DNA of 14,570 nucleotides from Oscillospiraceae bacterium. Its GTDB lineage: Bacteria > Bacillota > Clostridia > Oscillospirales > QAMX01. A program made the position numbers and the translations under genes. The stretch is taken from NCBI GenBank assembly GCA_902772625.1, contig CACYBP010000122.1:1-14570 (forward strand), given 5' to 3'. Under the pieces are notes generated by a model. That model searched no databases and was not told the origin of the DNA. It saw only the letters and a program-made list of their open reading frames with translations. Of this stretch, positions 1 to 5,145 are shown piece after piece; within the stretch, counting starts at the first letter, position 1, and the number at the start of each line of letters is the position of its first letter.

Positions 1-157
1 CGAGATGGATTCCTACGCCATCGATCTGCGCAGCATGACCCGCGGCTGGGGCAGCTTCGAGCTGGACTTCGTCCGCTACGAGGAGACTCCGCCCGCCGTC
101 CAGGCCTCCATCATTGAGGAAGCCAAGAGCAGAATGGAAGAGGACGACGACGAATAA
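1..157 (+). CDS. Elongation factor G paralogue, C-terminal end (partial)
   Basis: The window opens inside this gene; codons are read from base 2 and TAA is at 155-157, leaving 51 residues. The segment YAIDLRSMTRGWGSFELDF followed by RYEETP is the end of domain V of EF-G type translational GTPases, where most family members have a Y-A-x-D-L-R-S-x-T-x-G-x-G-x-F motif. The family uses GTP to move tRNA and mRNA through the ribosome, or in some paralogues to recycle or protect ribosomes. The tail ends in a run of Glu and Asp (EEDDDE). The GTPase domain lies outside the window, so the canonical fusA product, an EF-G2 type paralogue and a ribosomal protection protein cannot be separated; the wording of the motif makes me favour an EF-G-like paralogue. 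A GC-rich hairpin follows 10 bases after the stop. Confidence 0.82.
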   Translation, partial: EMDSYAIDLRSMTRGWGSFELDFVRYEETPPAVQASIIEEAKSRMEEDDDE

Positions 158-167
158 TCAAAGGTAC

Positions 168-197
168 CGCCCTCCCTCCTTTTCCGGCGGGAGGGCG
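168..197 (+). terminator. Hairpin after the EF-G gene, probable weak terminator
   Basis: Bases 168-176 (CGCCCTCCC) pair perfectly with 189-197 (GGGAGGGCG), giving a 9 bp stem and a 12-base loop. Only TTA follows the stem, not a real T-tract, so termination may be partial. I found no convincing promoter between here and the ATG at 241, so the lipoprotein gene may depend on read-through. Confidence 0.55.
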
Positions 198-240
198 TTA
201 TCGCCCACATCACATATCATTACGGAAGGAGGAACCCTTC

Positions 241-954
241 ATGCGTAATCACACGAGAAGACTTTCCGCTCTCGTACTGGCGGCCCTGATGCTTCTGGCT
301 CTCTCCGCCTGCGGAAGCAAAGCGAATGATACCGAGTCGGAGACCCTTCCGGTCATCGATCTGGATCTTCCGGTCTCCACCTCCTCGGTCGAGCCCTACA
401 ATCCCGACGAGGAGCCCGCCACGTCCGCCGAGACCGGGACAGAGAGCGAGACCGAAACGGGAAGCGAAACCGAATCCGAGACCGGGTCCGAGACCGAATC
501 CGAGACCGGGTCCGAGACCGAATCCGAGACCGGGACCGAAGCCGAGCCCTCCAGTGAGGTCGGCGCCCTGGCGATGACCACCGCCTCGGTCAACGTACGC
601 AAGTCGGCCGGCGGCGACGTTCTCATGCAGCTTCCCAAAGGCGCCCTGGTCAATCTTCTGGACGTCTCCAACGCCGAATGGTACCAGGTGTCCTTCAACG
701 GGACCTCCGGCTTCATCTCCGCCGAGTATCTGGACACCAAGACCAGCGCCAAGGAAATGTCCATCACCGGCACCGTCACCACCACGTCGCTGAACGTGCG
801 TGAGAAAGCGGCCTCCGACGGCAAGGCCATCGGATCGCTTTCCAAGGACGCCACCTGCACCATCGTGGCGGCTGAAAACGGCTGGTACAAGATCAAATTC
901 GACAAAGGCTACGGCTACGTTTCCAGCGACTACGTGAAGCTTGTGACAAACTGA
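241..954 (+). CDS. Lipoprotein with Ser/Glu/Thr/Gly repeat stalk and two SH3-type domains
   Basis: The 237-residue product starts with a basic, hydrophobic signal peptide ending in the lipobox L21-S22-A23-C24, so it should be lipidated on Cys24 and held on the outer face of the cytoplasmic membrane. Residues 64-102 form an acidic low-complexity stalk built on the unit SETESETG. Two bacterial SH3 (SH3_3) domains follow at about 114-165 and 179-236; both have the typical xxLNVRxxxS opening (SVNVRKSAGG, TSLNVREKAA) and a W-Y-x-V/I-x-F core before a G-F/Y-I/V-S strand. Such domains usually bind peptidoglycan or its peptides. No catalytic domain is present, so it may be an adaptor or wall-sensing protein; the exact role is unknown. 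The ATG is preceded by GGAAGGAGGA with good spacing. A hairpin lies just after the stop. Confidence 0.88.
   Translation: MRNHTRRLSALVLAALMLLALSACGSKANDTESETLPVIDLDLPVSTSSVEPYNPDEEPATSAETGTESETETGSETESETGSETESETGSETESETGTEAEPSSEVGALAMTTASVNVRKSAGGDVLMQLPKGALVNLLDVSNAEWYQVSFNGTSGFISAEYLDTKTSAKEMSITGTVTTTSLNVREKAASDGKAIGSLSKDATCTIVAAENGWYKIKFDKGYGYVSSDYVKLVTN
469..540 (+). repeat. 24 bp in-frame tandem repeat coding the SETESETG stalk
   Basis: Bases 469-492 and 493-516 are identical 24 bp units, and 517-540 is a third copy diverged in its last bases (GGACCGAA instead of GGTCCGAG). Each unit is eight codons, so gain or loss of a unit keeps the frame and only changes stalk length. A degenerate version of the pattern extends upstream to about 430. 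Confidence 0.9.
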
Positions 955-962
955 TTTTCCCG

Positions 963-992
963 TTCTAATCTCCGTCGACCGCCTCATATAAT
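963..992 (+). promoter_or_regulatory. Candidate promoter for the DUF4830 gene
   Basis: A perfect TATAAT is at 987-992, 34 bases before the ATG at 1027. The -35 region is poor: TTCTAA at 963-968 with 18 bp spacing matches three of six consensus bases. The -10 box lies at the top of the left arm and in the loop of the 975-1021 hairpin, so a transcript starting near 999 would carry only the right arm. Confidence 0.45.
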
Positions 993-1026
993 CGTTCAGA
1001 CGATTTGAATGAGGTGGTCGATTTTT
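975..1026 (+). terminator. Terminator hairpin after the lipoprotein gene, overlapping the next gene's leader
   Basis: Bases 975-987 (TCGACCGCCTCAT) pair with 1009-1021 (ATGAGGTGGTCGA) over 13 bp with a single G-U pair, and 1022-1026 is TTTTT. A smaller hairpin (991-995 with 1000-1004) sits in the loop. This has the form of a Rho-independent terminator for the gene ending at 954. The right arm includes the GAGGTGG that serves as ribosome binding site for the ATG at 1027, so in a read-through transcript that site would be masked. Confidence 0.72.
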
Positions 1027-1602
1027 ATGTTTGTTTTCACAACGAAACTCAATCCCGTCAAGCTTCTGGCGGCCGGCGCCGCCTTCGTCGCTCTGGCCGC
1101 GGGGATCCTCTACGCGGTGCTTCCGCACGGGGGAAGCGACCCCGGGGCGGCAGAGGCGGCCGAGACCGCCTCCCGCCTGAAGGTCGCGGACGCGGAAGAC
1201 GTCAGGACCTTCCTCCAAAGCTACGGCTGGGAAACCTCCGCCTCCGGCAAGGAGGAAAAGGTGGTCATCCCCTCGGACTGGAACGCGACCTTTGAGAATT
1301 ACAACGTGGTCCAGAAGGCCCAGGGCTTCGATCTCGGCCGCTACAAGGGCAAAGAGATGACCCGGTATACCTTCGAGATCACCAATTACCCCGATCAGAA
1401 CGAGACGGTGCTTGCCAACGTCCTGGTCTACCGGGGCAAGGTGGCGGGCGGGGACGTCTCCACCGCCCGGGCCGACGGATATATGCACGGCTTCTCGCTT
1501 CCCGAAGGCGCGTCCTTTGCCGAGCCGGACACCGCCGCCGACGCCCTTCCCTCGTCTGAAGCCGCGTCCGAAAGCGAAAGCGAAACGATCCCCGAAAAAT
1601 AA
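1027..1602 (+). CDS. DUF4830 membrane-anchored protein
   Basis: The 191-residue protein has one predicted membrane helix (about 13-31) after a short MFVFTTKLNP start, an acidic linker, then a DUF4830 domain at about 58-157. Family hallmarks visible are FLQSYGWE, YNVVQKAQGFDLGRYKGK, the R-Y-T-F-x-I-T-N-Y segment and GGDVSTARADGYMHGF. The C-terminal 30 residues are rich in Ser, Glu and Ala, like the stalk of the neighbouring lipoprotein. The function of DUF4830 is unknown; topology suggests the domain is outside the membrane. I prefer ATG 1027 because GAGGTGG (1011-1017) is correctly spaced for it; the in-frame ATG at 1009 lies inside the terminator stem and lacks a ribosome binding site of its own. 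It would add six residues. Confidence 0.85.
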   Translation: MFVFTTKLNPVKLLAAGAAFVALAAGILYAVLPHGGSDPGAAEAAETASRLKVADAEDVRTFLQSYGWETSASGKEEKVVIPSDWNATFENYNVVQKAQGFDLGRYKGKEMTRYTFEITNYPDQNETVLANVLVYRGKVAGGDVSTARADGYMHGFSLPEGASFAEPDTAADALPSSEAASESESETIPEK

Positions 1603-1716
1603 GCCGCTGAACCGCTTTCCGCCAAAAACGGCTTCTTTCGGGAAGTGAACATTTCATGAACGGACACATCAGCATATTATCTAAAAAGTCTTCTTTCAAT
1701 TTGTTGACAACTGCCG

Positions 1717-1745
1717 TTTACTATTCGGCCGAGATGTGTTATCAT
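1717..1745 (+). promoter_or_regulatory. Candidate promoter of the ABC ATPase gene
   Basis: TTTACT at 1717-1722 and TATCAT at 1740-1745 are 17 bp apart, with an AT-rich stretch upstream. A perfect TTGACA at 1704-1709 has no usable -10 box at 16-18 bp and may be coincidental. Expected transcript start is near 1752, giving a leader of about 55 bases. The rest of the 1603-1806 gap holds only a weak 6 bp stem (1601-1606 with 1629-1634) after the DUF4830 stop. Confidence 0.5.
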
Positions 1746-1781
1746 ATCCGTATCAGAGGGATATGCGGAATACTGTCCCTC
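1743..1781 (+). other. Two overlapping inverted repeats in the ATPase gene's promoter and leader
   Basis: CATATCC (1743-1749) is the inverse of GGATATG (1759-1765), and GAGGGA (1756-1761) is the inverse of TCCCTC (1776-1781). The two stems share bases 1759-1761, so they exclude each other. The first overlaps the -10 box and could be a repressor operator; the second lies in the leader. Both are short, so chance cannot be excluded. Confidence 0.35.
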
Positions 1782-1806
1782 AAAACACTCAAATTGGAGG
1801 TAACAC

Positions 1807-2922
1807 ATGGCCAGCTTAAAGCTTTCGCACATCTATAAGCGCTATGCTGCGGGTATTGTCGCCGTTTCCGACTTTACTCTTGACATCGAAGACAAGGAAT
1901 TTATCATTCTGGTCGGTCCTTCCGGCTGCGGTAAATCCACCACTCTTCGTATGATCGCCGGTCTGGAAGAGATTTCCGACGGTGAGCTTTATATCGACGA
2001 CCGTCTGGTCAACGATATCCCGCCGAAGGATCGCGATATCGCGATGGTGTTCCAGAACTACGCTCTGTATCCGCACATGACCGTGTTCGACAACATGGCC
2101 TTCGGTCTTAAGATCCGCAGAATGCCCAAGGCGGAGATCAAGCGCCGCGTCGTTGCCGCCGCGCAGATCCTCGGCATCGAGCACCTGCTCGAGCGCAAGC
2201 CGGCCGCTCTTTCCGGCGGTCAGCGTCAGCGTGTCGCCCTCGGCCGCGCCATCGTCCGCAGCCCGAAGGTGTTCCTCCTCGACGAGCCTCTGTCCAACCT
2301 CGACGCGAAGCTGCGCGCCCAGATGCGGACCGAGCTTTCCAGACTGCATCATCAGCTGCAGACCACGTTCATCTACGTTACCCACGACCAGACCGAAGCT
2401 ATGACCATGGCGACCCGCATCGTCGTCATGAGCGACGGCTTCATTCAGCAGGTCGCCGCTCCGCAGGAGCTTTACGAGAATCCGTGCAACAAGTTCGTCG
2501 CCACCTTCATCGGTACCCCGCAGATGAACACCATCGAAGGCACCGTGCGCGTGGAAGGCGACAGCACCTACCTCGACATCGGTGAAAAGACCACCATCAA
2601 GATGCCCGAAGCCAAGGGCCGCGATCCCCGCGTCCTCGCTTACGCCGGCAAGAAGGTCGTCATCGGTATCCGTCCGGAGCACATCCACGACGAGCCCGTG
2701 TACCTCTCCCAGCTGCCCGATTGCCTCGTCGAAGCTCAGGTCGACGTCGTTGAAGCCCTCGGCTCCGAAACCTTCCTGTACTTCGCTTCCGAAGGTCAGA
2801 ACTTCACCGCCCGCGTGTCGGCTCACTCCACCACCCGCGCCGGTGATAAGGTCAAGGTCGCGTTCGATACCGCGCACGTTCACCTCTTCGATATCGAAAC
2901 CGAGCAGACCATCATCAACTGA
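1807..2922 (+). CDS. Sugar ABC transporter ATP-binding protein, MsmX/MsmK/UgpC type
   Basis: The 371-residue protein is the ATP-hydrolysing subunit of CUT1-type carbohydrate importers. Visible motifs are Walker A GPSGCGKST (37-45), Q-loop Gln83, signature LSGGQ (135-139), Walker B VFLLDE (155-160), D-loop SNLD (163-166) and switch His193. From about residue 235 the OB/TOBE regulatory domain follows (FIGTPQMN, then IGIRPEH), typical of this subfamily and of normal length. No permease or binding-protein genes are adjacent. In Firmicutes such orphan ATPases (MsmX in Bacillus, MsmK in streptococci) energise several sugar importers encoded elsewhere, and I infer the same here. Its codons include many GGT, CGT, GCT and TCT, unlike the GGC/GCC-heavy neighbours, which suggests high expression. 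GGAGG at 1796-1800 supports the start; a strong terminator follows the stop. Confidence 0.93.
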   Translation: MASLKLSHIYKRYAAGIVAVSDFTLDIEDKEFIILVGPSGCGKSTTLRMIAGLEEISDGELYIDDRLVNDIPPKDRDIAMVFQNYALYPHMTVFDNMAFGLKIRRMPKAEIKRRVVAAAQILGIEHLLERKPAALSGGQRQRVALGRAIVRSPKVFLLDEPLSNLDAKLRAQMRTELSRLHHQLQTTFIYVTHDQTEAMTMATRIVVMSDGFIQQVAAPQELYENPCNKFVATFIGTPQMNTIEGTVRVEGDSTYLDIGEKTTIKMPEAKGRDPRVLAYAGKKVVIGIRPEHIHDEPVYLSQLPDCLVEAQVDVVEALGSETFLYFASEGQNFTARVSAHSTTRAGDKVKVAFDTAHVHLFDIETEQTIIN

Positions 2923-2944
2923 TCGGGATAAGAACGTAACCTCA

Positions 2945-2980
2945 CCCGCCGACGGGATCCTCCCGCCGGCGGGCTTTTTT
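2945..2980 (+). terminator. Strong Rho-independent terminator of the ABC ATPase gene
   Basis: Bases 2945-2957 pair with 2961-2973 (12 bp, one A/C mismatch, three-base loop TCC), followed by C and TTTTTT at 2975-2980. It closes a single-gene transcription unit. Confidence 0.93.
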
Positions 2981-3115
2981 GAGCGAAAAGCTCCCTTTTC
3001 TCTTCCGGTTTCGTTTTTTGCTCTTCCCACGGGGTCTTGCGAACCTTCGCTCTCGGGGCAGGCTCCCGCGTTTTAAAACACCGGGCGTTTCCGGTGGTCC
3101 GCCGGAAGGATAAGC

Positions 3116-3169
3116 GTCAGGGATCGCAGCAAAGCCTTTCCCCTCTTGAGGGAAGGCTCTTTGCCTGAC
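3116..3169. repeat. Imperfect palindrome in the non-coding gap between the ABC ATPase and rplS
   Basis: GTCAGG (3116-3121) mirrors CCTGAC (3164-3169). Inside, GCAAA (3129-3133) mirrors TTTGC (3160-3164), and GCCTT (3134-3138) pairs with AAGGC (3153-3157), with a two-base bulge and further GC pairs toward a CCTCTTGA loop. No T-tract follows, so it does not look like a terminator. Just upstream are two alternative small hairpins: CACCGG/CCGGTG (3079-3084, 3091-3096) and TTCCGG/CCGGAA (3089-3094, 3102-3107). The wider gap 2923-3274 otherwise holds two terminators and no credible gene. It may be a dispersed intergenic palindrome or a structured RNA; copy number elsewhere in the genome is unknown. 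Confidence 0.5.
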
Positions 3170-3189
3170 CCCAACTTTTATCATGAGAC

Positions 3190-3231
3190 AAAAAAACACG
3201 GCGACCGCCGCTTTCGCGGTGATCGCCGTGT
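3190..3231 (-). terminator. rplS: Rho-independent terminator of rplS
   Basis: On the minus strand, bases 3231-3216 pair with 3211-3196 across 16 positions, with one G-U and one mismatch, capped by a GAAA tetraloop and followed by seven T residues (A-run 3190-3196 on the plus strand). It starts about 43 bases after the rplS stop. Confidence 0.95.
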
Positions 3232-3274
3232 CTCTGGTCCCTTCTTTGGGAAGGAACGCATTCTCACGTCGTAT

Positions 3275-3625
3275 TTACGCTTCGAGAACCTTCTCCTTGA
3301 CCTTGGCGGCCTTACCGACTCTCTTGCGGAGGTAGTAAAGCTTCGCTCTTCTGACGCGGCCCTTGCGGATGATTTCGATGCTCGCAATGGAGGGAGAAGA
3401 AAGCGGGAAGGTCTTTTCCACGCCGATGCCGTAGGAAACGCGGCGAACGGTGATGGTCTCCGAGATGCCGCCGTGTTTGCGGGCGATGACGGTGCCCTCA
3501 AACGCCTGCAGTCTTTCGCGGTTGCCTTCCTTGATCTTGAGCATGAGGCGGATGGTATCGCCGATCCGGAAATCGGGATAATCCTTTCTGATCTGATCCT
3601 GAGTCAGAGCTTTGATAAGATCCAT
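3275..3625 (-). CDS. rplS: 50S ribosomal protein bL19
   Basis: The 116-residue basic protein begins [19 protein letters not shown] and contains the bL19 signature GDTIRL, then [19 protein letters not shown], followed by [15 protein letters not shown] and the basic tail [17 protein letters not shown]. bL19 sits at the interface of the 30S and 50S subunits. The start is ATG 3625 with AGGAG 10 bases upstream (plus strand 3636-3640). A longer frame to 3745 would include the promoter -10 and -35 boxes and is rejected. In many bacteria rplS ends an rpsP-rimM-trmD-rplS operon; here it is a stand-alone unit with its own promoter, 85-base leader and terminator. Confidence 0.97.
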   Translation of the reverse strand: MDLIKALTQDQIRKDYPDFRIGDTIRLMLKIKEGNRERLQAFEGTVIARKHGGISETITVRRVSYGIGVEKTFPLSSPSIASIEIIRKGRVRRAKLYYLRKRVGKAAKVKEKVLEA

Positions 3626-3710
3626 GACGATGGGTCTCCTTTCCTTCAAGCGTTCGTGCCTCAAAAGCGTTCGCCGGGCAGAGGACCGCTTTGTCTGCGC
3701 TTTCACGCGC
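3626..3710 (-). promoter_or_regulatory. rplS 5' leader, possible bL19 autoregulatory leader
   Basis: About 85 untranslated bases precede rplS. On the minus strand they hold a GCGC/GCGC hairpin at the start, a GCAG/CTGC pair, and the 9-base direct repeat CGAACGCTT twice (plus strand 3648-3656 and 3665-3673). An rplS leader element is known from Firmicutes; whether this one matches the known fold I cannot test by eye. Confidence 0.4.
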
Positions 3711-3716
3711 TTGGAT

Positions 3717-3745
3717 ATTATATCACCTTGAGGAGAACTTTGCAA
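3717..3745 (-). promoter_or_regulatory. rplS promoter
   Basis: On the minus strand TTGCAA (3745-3740) and a perfect TATAAT (3722-3717) are exactly 17 bp apart, a strong housekeeping sigma promoter. Upstream A/T tracts (3749-3775) could act as an UP element. The predicted start is near 3710. Confidence 0.88.
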
Positions 3746-3748
3746 GTA

Positions 3749-3765
3749 CTTTTTTCAGAAAAAAG
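3749..3765. terminator. A/T-rich inverted repeat between the amidase gene and rplS
   Basis: CTTTTTT (3749-3755) mirrors AAAAAAG (3759-3765) with loop CAG. It lies about 33 bases past the amidase stop on the minus strand and just upstream of the rplS -35 box. It could weakly terminate the amidase operon, but there is no GC-rich stem. An UP-element role for rplS is equally possible. Confidence 0.35.
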
Positions 3766-3798
3766 CGGAAAAAACCGTCCTTCTTCCCGGAAAGAGTC

Positions 3799-4479
3799 TT
3801 ATTCTCCCTCCGCTGCCTTCTGAAGCGCGGCCTTTTCGGCCATGATATCGTCCTTCAGCTCTTCCCAGGCGTCCTCGTGCTCCACGTAATAGAGGGGGCA
3901 GAGCTTTCCCGTCACGTCGTAATGGCGGATCACCTGATCCCGGTCCAGGTCGTAGGTGAAGCAGAGCCAGCCCGCCAGCTTCACCAGCGACGCGTAGGTC
4001 TTTTCGTTGAATTTCCCGGTCTCGTCCGGATGGCAGTTTTCGATGGCCACCGTGTCGTGGTTGCGGGAATTGGAGGCGTAGGCGATCTCCGAAAGCGGGA
4101 TGCACTGCACGATCTCCCCCTCCAGTCCCACGATAAAGTGGGCGGAGGCGTAGGTCTCCACGCCGTTTTTCAGGTTGGTCTTGGGGAGATTGTTGAAATA
4201 ATTGCGGTTGTTTTTCGCGGTGGTGTTGGGGTTCCCCACGTAATGGATCACGATGCCGTTGACCTCCTCCAGGGGGTCGCCCGGCCGGGAATAGGGGTTT
4301 TTGACCAGAAAATCCTCGGTGACGTAGTCGGGGGCCTTGATCGTCCCCTCCTCCGCGCCCTCGGGCTGGCGGAAGAAGAGCGCGCAGGCCGCCATCACCG
4401 CTGCCACCAGAATGGCCGCGCCGCCGAAGCCCAGGGCGGTATAAAGCTGCTTTCTCTTTTTGCGGTTCATTTTTTTCAT
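3799..4479 (-). CDS. Membrane-anchored N-acetylmuramoyl-L-alanine amidase (Amidase_2 family)
   Basis: The 226-residue protein has a basic N-terminus, one membrane helix at about 15-36, a short linker and an Amidase_2/PGRP-like domain from about 73 to 200. This fold cleaves the bond between N-acetylmuramic acid and the stem peptide. Expected zinc ligands are His79 (GIVIHYVGN), His186 (VIRHYDVTGK) and Cys194 (KLCP); Lys192 lies six residues after His186 and two before Cys194, the same spacing as the H-K-C triad of T7 lysozyme. HFIVGLEGEIVQCIPLSEIA is the family's central strand. It should act outside the membrane on the wall, in growth, division or sporulation. Its ATG shares one base with the stop of the DUF2344 gene (TGATG), so it is the last gene of that operon. 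An in-frame ATG three codons later is an alternative start. Confidence 0.92.
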   Translation of the reverse strand: MKKMNRKKRKQLYTALGFGGAAILVAAVMAACALFFRQPEGAEEGTIKAPDYVTEDFLVKNPYSRPGDPLEEVNGIVIHYVGNPNTTAKNNRNYFNNLPKTNLKNGVETYASAHFIVGLEGEIVQCIPLSEIAYASNSRNHDTVAIENCHPDETGKFNEKTYASLVKLAGWLCFTYDLDRDQVIRHYDVTGKLCPLYYVEHEDAWEELKDDIMAEKAALQKAAEGE

Positions 4480-5132
4480 CAGCGGAATTCCTCCTCGCCG
4501 CTCTGATCGAAGAATCTTCCGCGGCGGGTCAGCCTGACGCGGAATTCCTCCTCCGGAGCCAGCTTTTTCAGGGCGTCCCCGAGAAGCCGGGGATTGAGAT
4601 TTTCAGACGCGGAGCAGGCCACCACCGCCCGGAAGCCCTGTCCGGTGGGCTCCACGCGCCGGATCAGAGGGGCGATATCGGTCTCCTCCTCACGCCGTTT
4701 GCTCTTTTTCATCACCACCAGGGGCCTGGTCGAAAGAAGCGCAGACGCGCGGGCGCCCTTTTCCCCGCCGCCCTCCAGAAGAAGATCGTATTCGGCGAAG
4801 GCGATCTCGGCGCTCTTTCTTTGGATGGGATAGGCCTCAGTGACAGAGATCCCCCGTGGCAGGACCGGATTGATCCTTTCGGGGATCGACGCCGGATCGA
4901 AGCCCGGCGGCAGGCCGATCTCGGCCATCTCACGCGTCCCCTCGTATCCCAGAGAAAGGGCGCAGGGGATGGAGATATAGGCGTGGGGGTTGAAGCCGTT
5001 GGTCTTGGCCGCCGGGATCTCCGCCCGGGAAAGCGCGCGCCCCAGAGTGCGCATCAGATCCAGGTGCGAGATGAAGGCCGCGGCCCCGATCTTCTGAAAC
5101 CGGATCCTCGTCTTGATCTTTTCCTCTTCCAT
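4479..5132 (-). CDS. TIGR03936/DUF2344 radical SAM-linked protein
   Basis: The 217-residue protein matches the DUF2344 family: an N-terminal RIRFQKIGAAAFISHLDLMR, then AKTNGFNPHAYISIPCALSL and a GYEGTREMAEI segment. The family is almost always encoded next to, or fused to, a TIGR03960-type radical SAM protein, as here. It has no cysteine cluster and no known catalytic motif, and the biochemical role is undetermined; a substrate-presenting or RNA-binding partner role is only a guess. It starts 13 bases after the radical SAM stop, with GGGGGGAG just upstream of ATG 5132. Its TGA overlaps the amidase ATG. Confidence 0.9.
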   Translation of the reverse strand: MEEEKIKTRIRFQKIGAAAFISHLDLMRTLGRALSRAEIPAAKTNGFNPHAYISIPCALSLGYEGTREMAEIGLPPGFDPASIPERINPVLPRGISVTEAYPIQRKSAEIAFAEYDLLLEGGGEKGARASALLSTRPLVVMKKSKRREEETDIAPLIRRVEPTGQGFRAVVACSASENLNPRLLGDALKKLAPEEEFRVRLTRRGRFFDQSGEEEFR

Positions 5133-5145
5133 CGGGACTCCCCCC

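Noticed and set aside
220..1488. 422-codon minus-strand frame with a Gly-Pro-Leu-Phe repeat
   Set aside because: The repeat is the reverse complement of the SETESETG stalk, and the frame crosses the lipoprotein, a terminator and the DUF4830 gene.
1704..1709. Perfect TTGACA as -35 box of the ABC ATPase gene
   Set aside because: No acceptable -10 box lies 16-18 bp downstream; TTTACT at 1717-1722 pairs better with TATCAT at 1740-1745.
1656..1838. 60-codon plus-strand frame before the ABC ATPase
   Set aside because: It covers the promoter and leader of the ATPase, overlaps its start, and lacks a ribosome binding site.
1816..3030. 404-codon minus-strand frame opposite the ABC ATPase
   Set aside because: It runs through the strong terminator at 2945-2980 and mirrors a gene with all ABC motifs.
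2981..3115. Possible small gene or ncRNA between the ABC ATPase and rplS
   Set aside because: No start with a ribosome binding site, no promoter and no recognisable RNA fold in this stretch beyond small hairpins.
3146..3823. 225-codon plus-strand frame across rplS
   Set aside because: It spans the rplS terminator, gene and promoter on the opposite strand; rplS is certain.
3691..4506. 271-codon plus-strand frame opposite the amidase gene
   Set aside because: Antisense to a gene with intact zinc ligands; no independent support.
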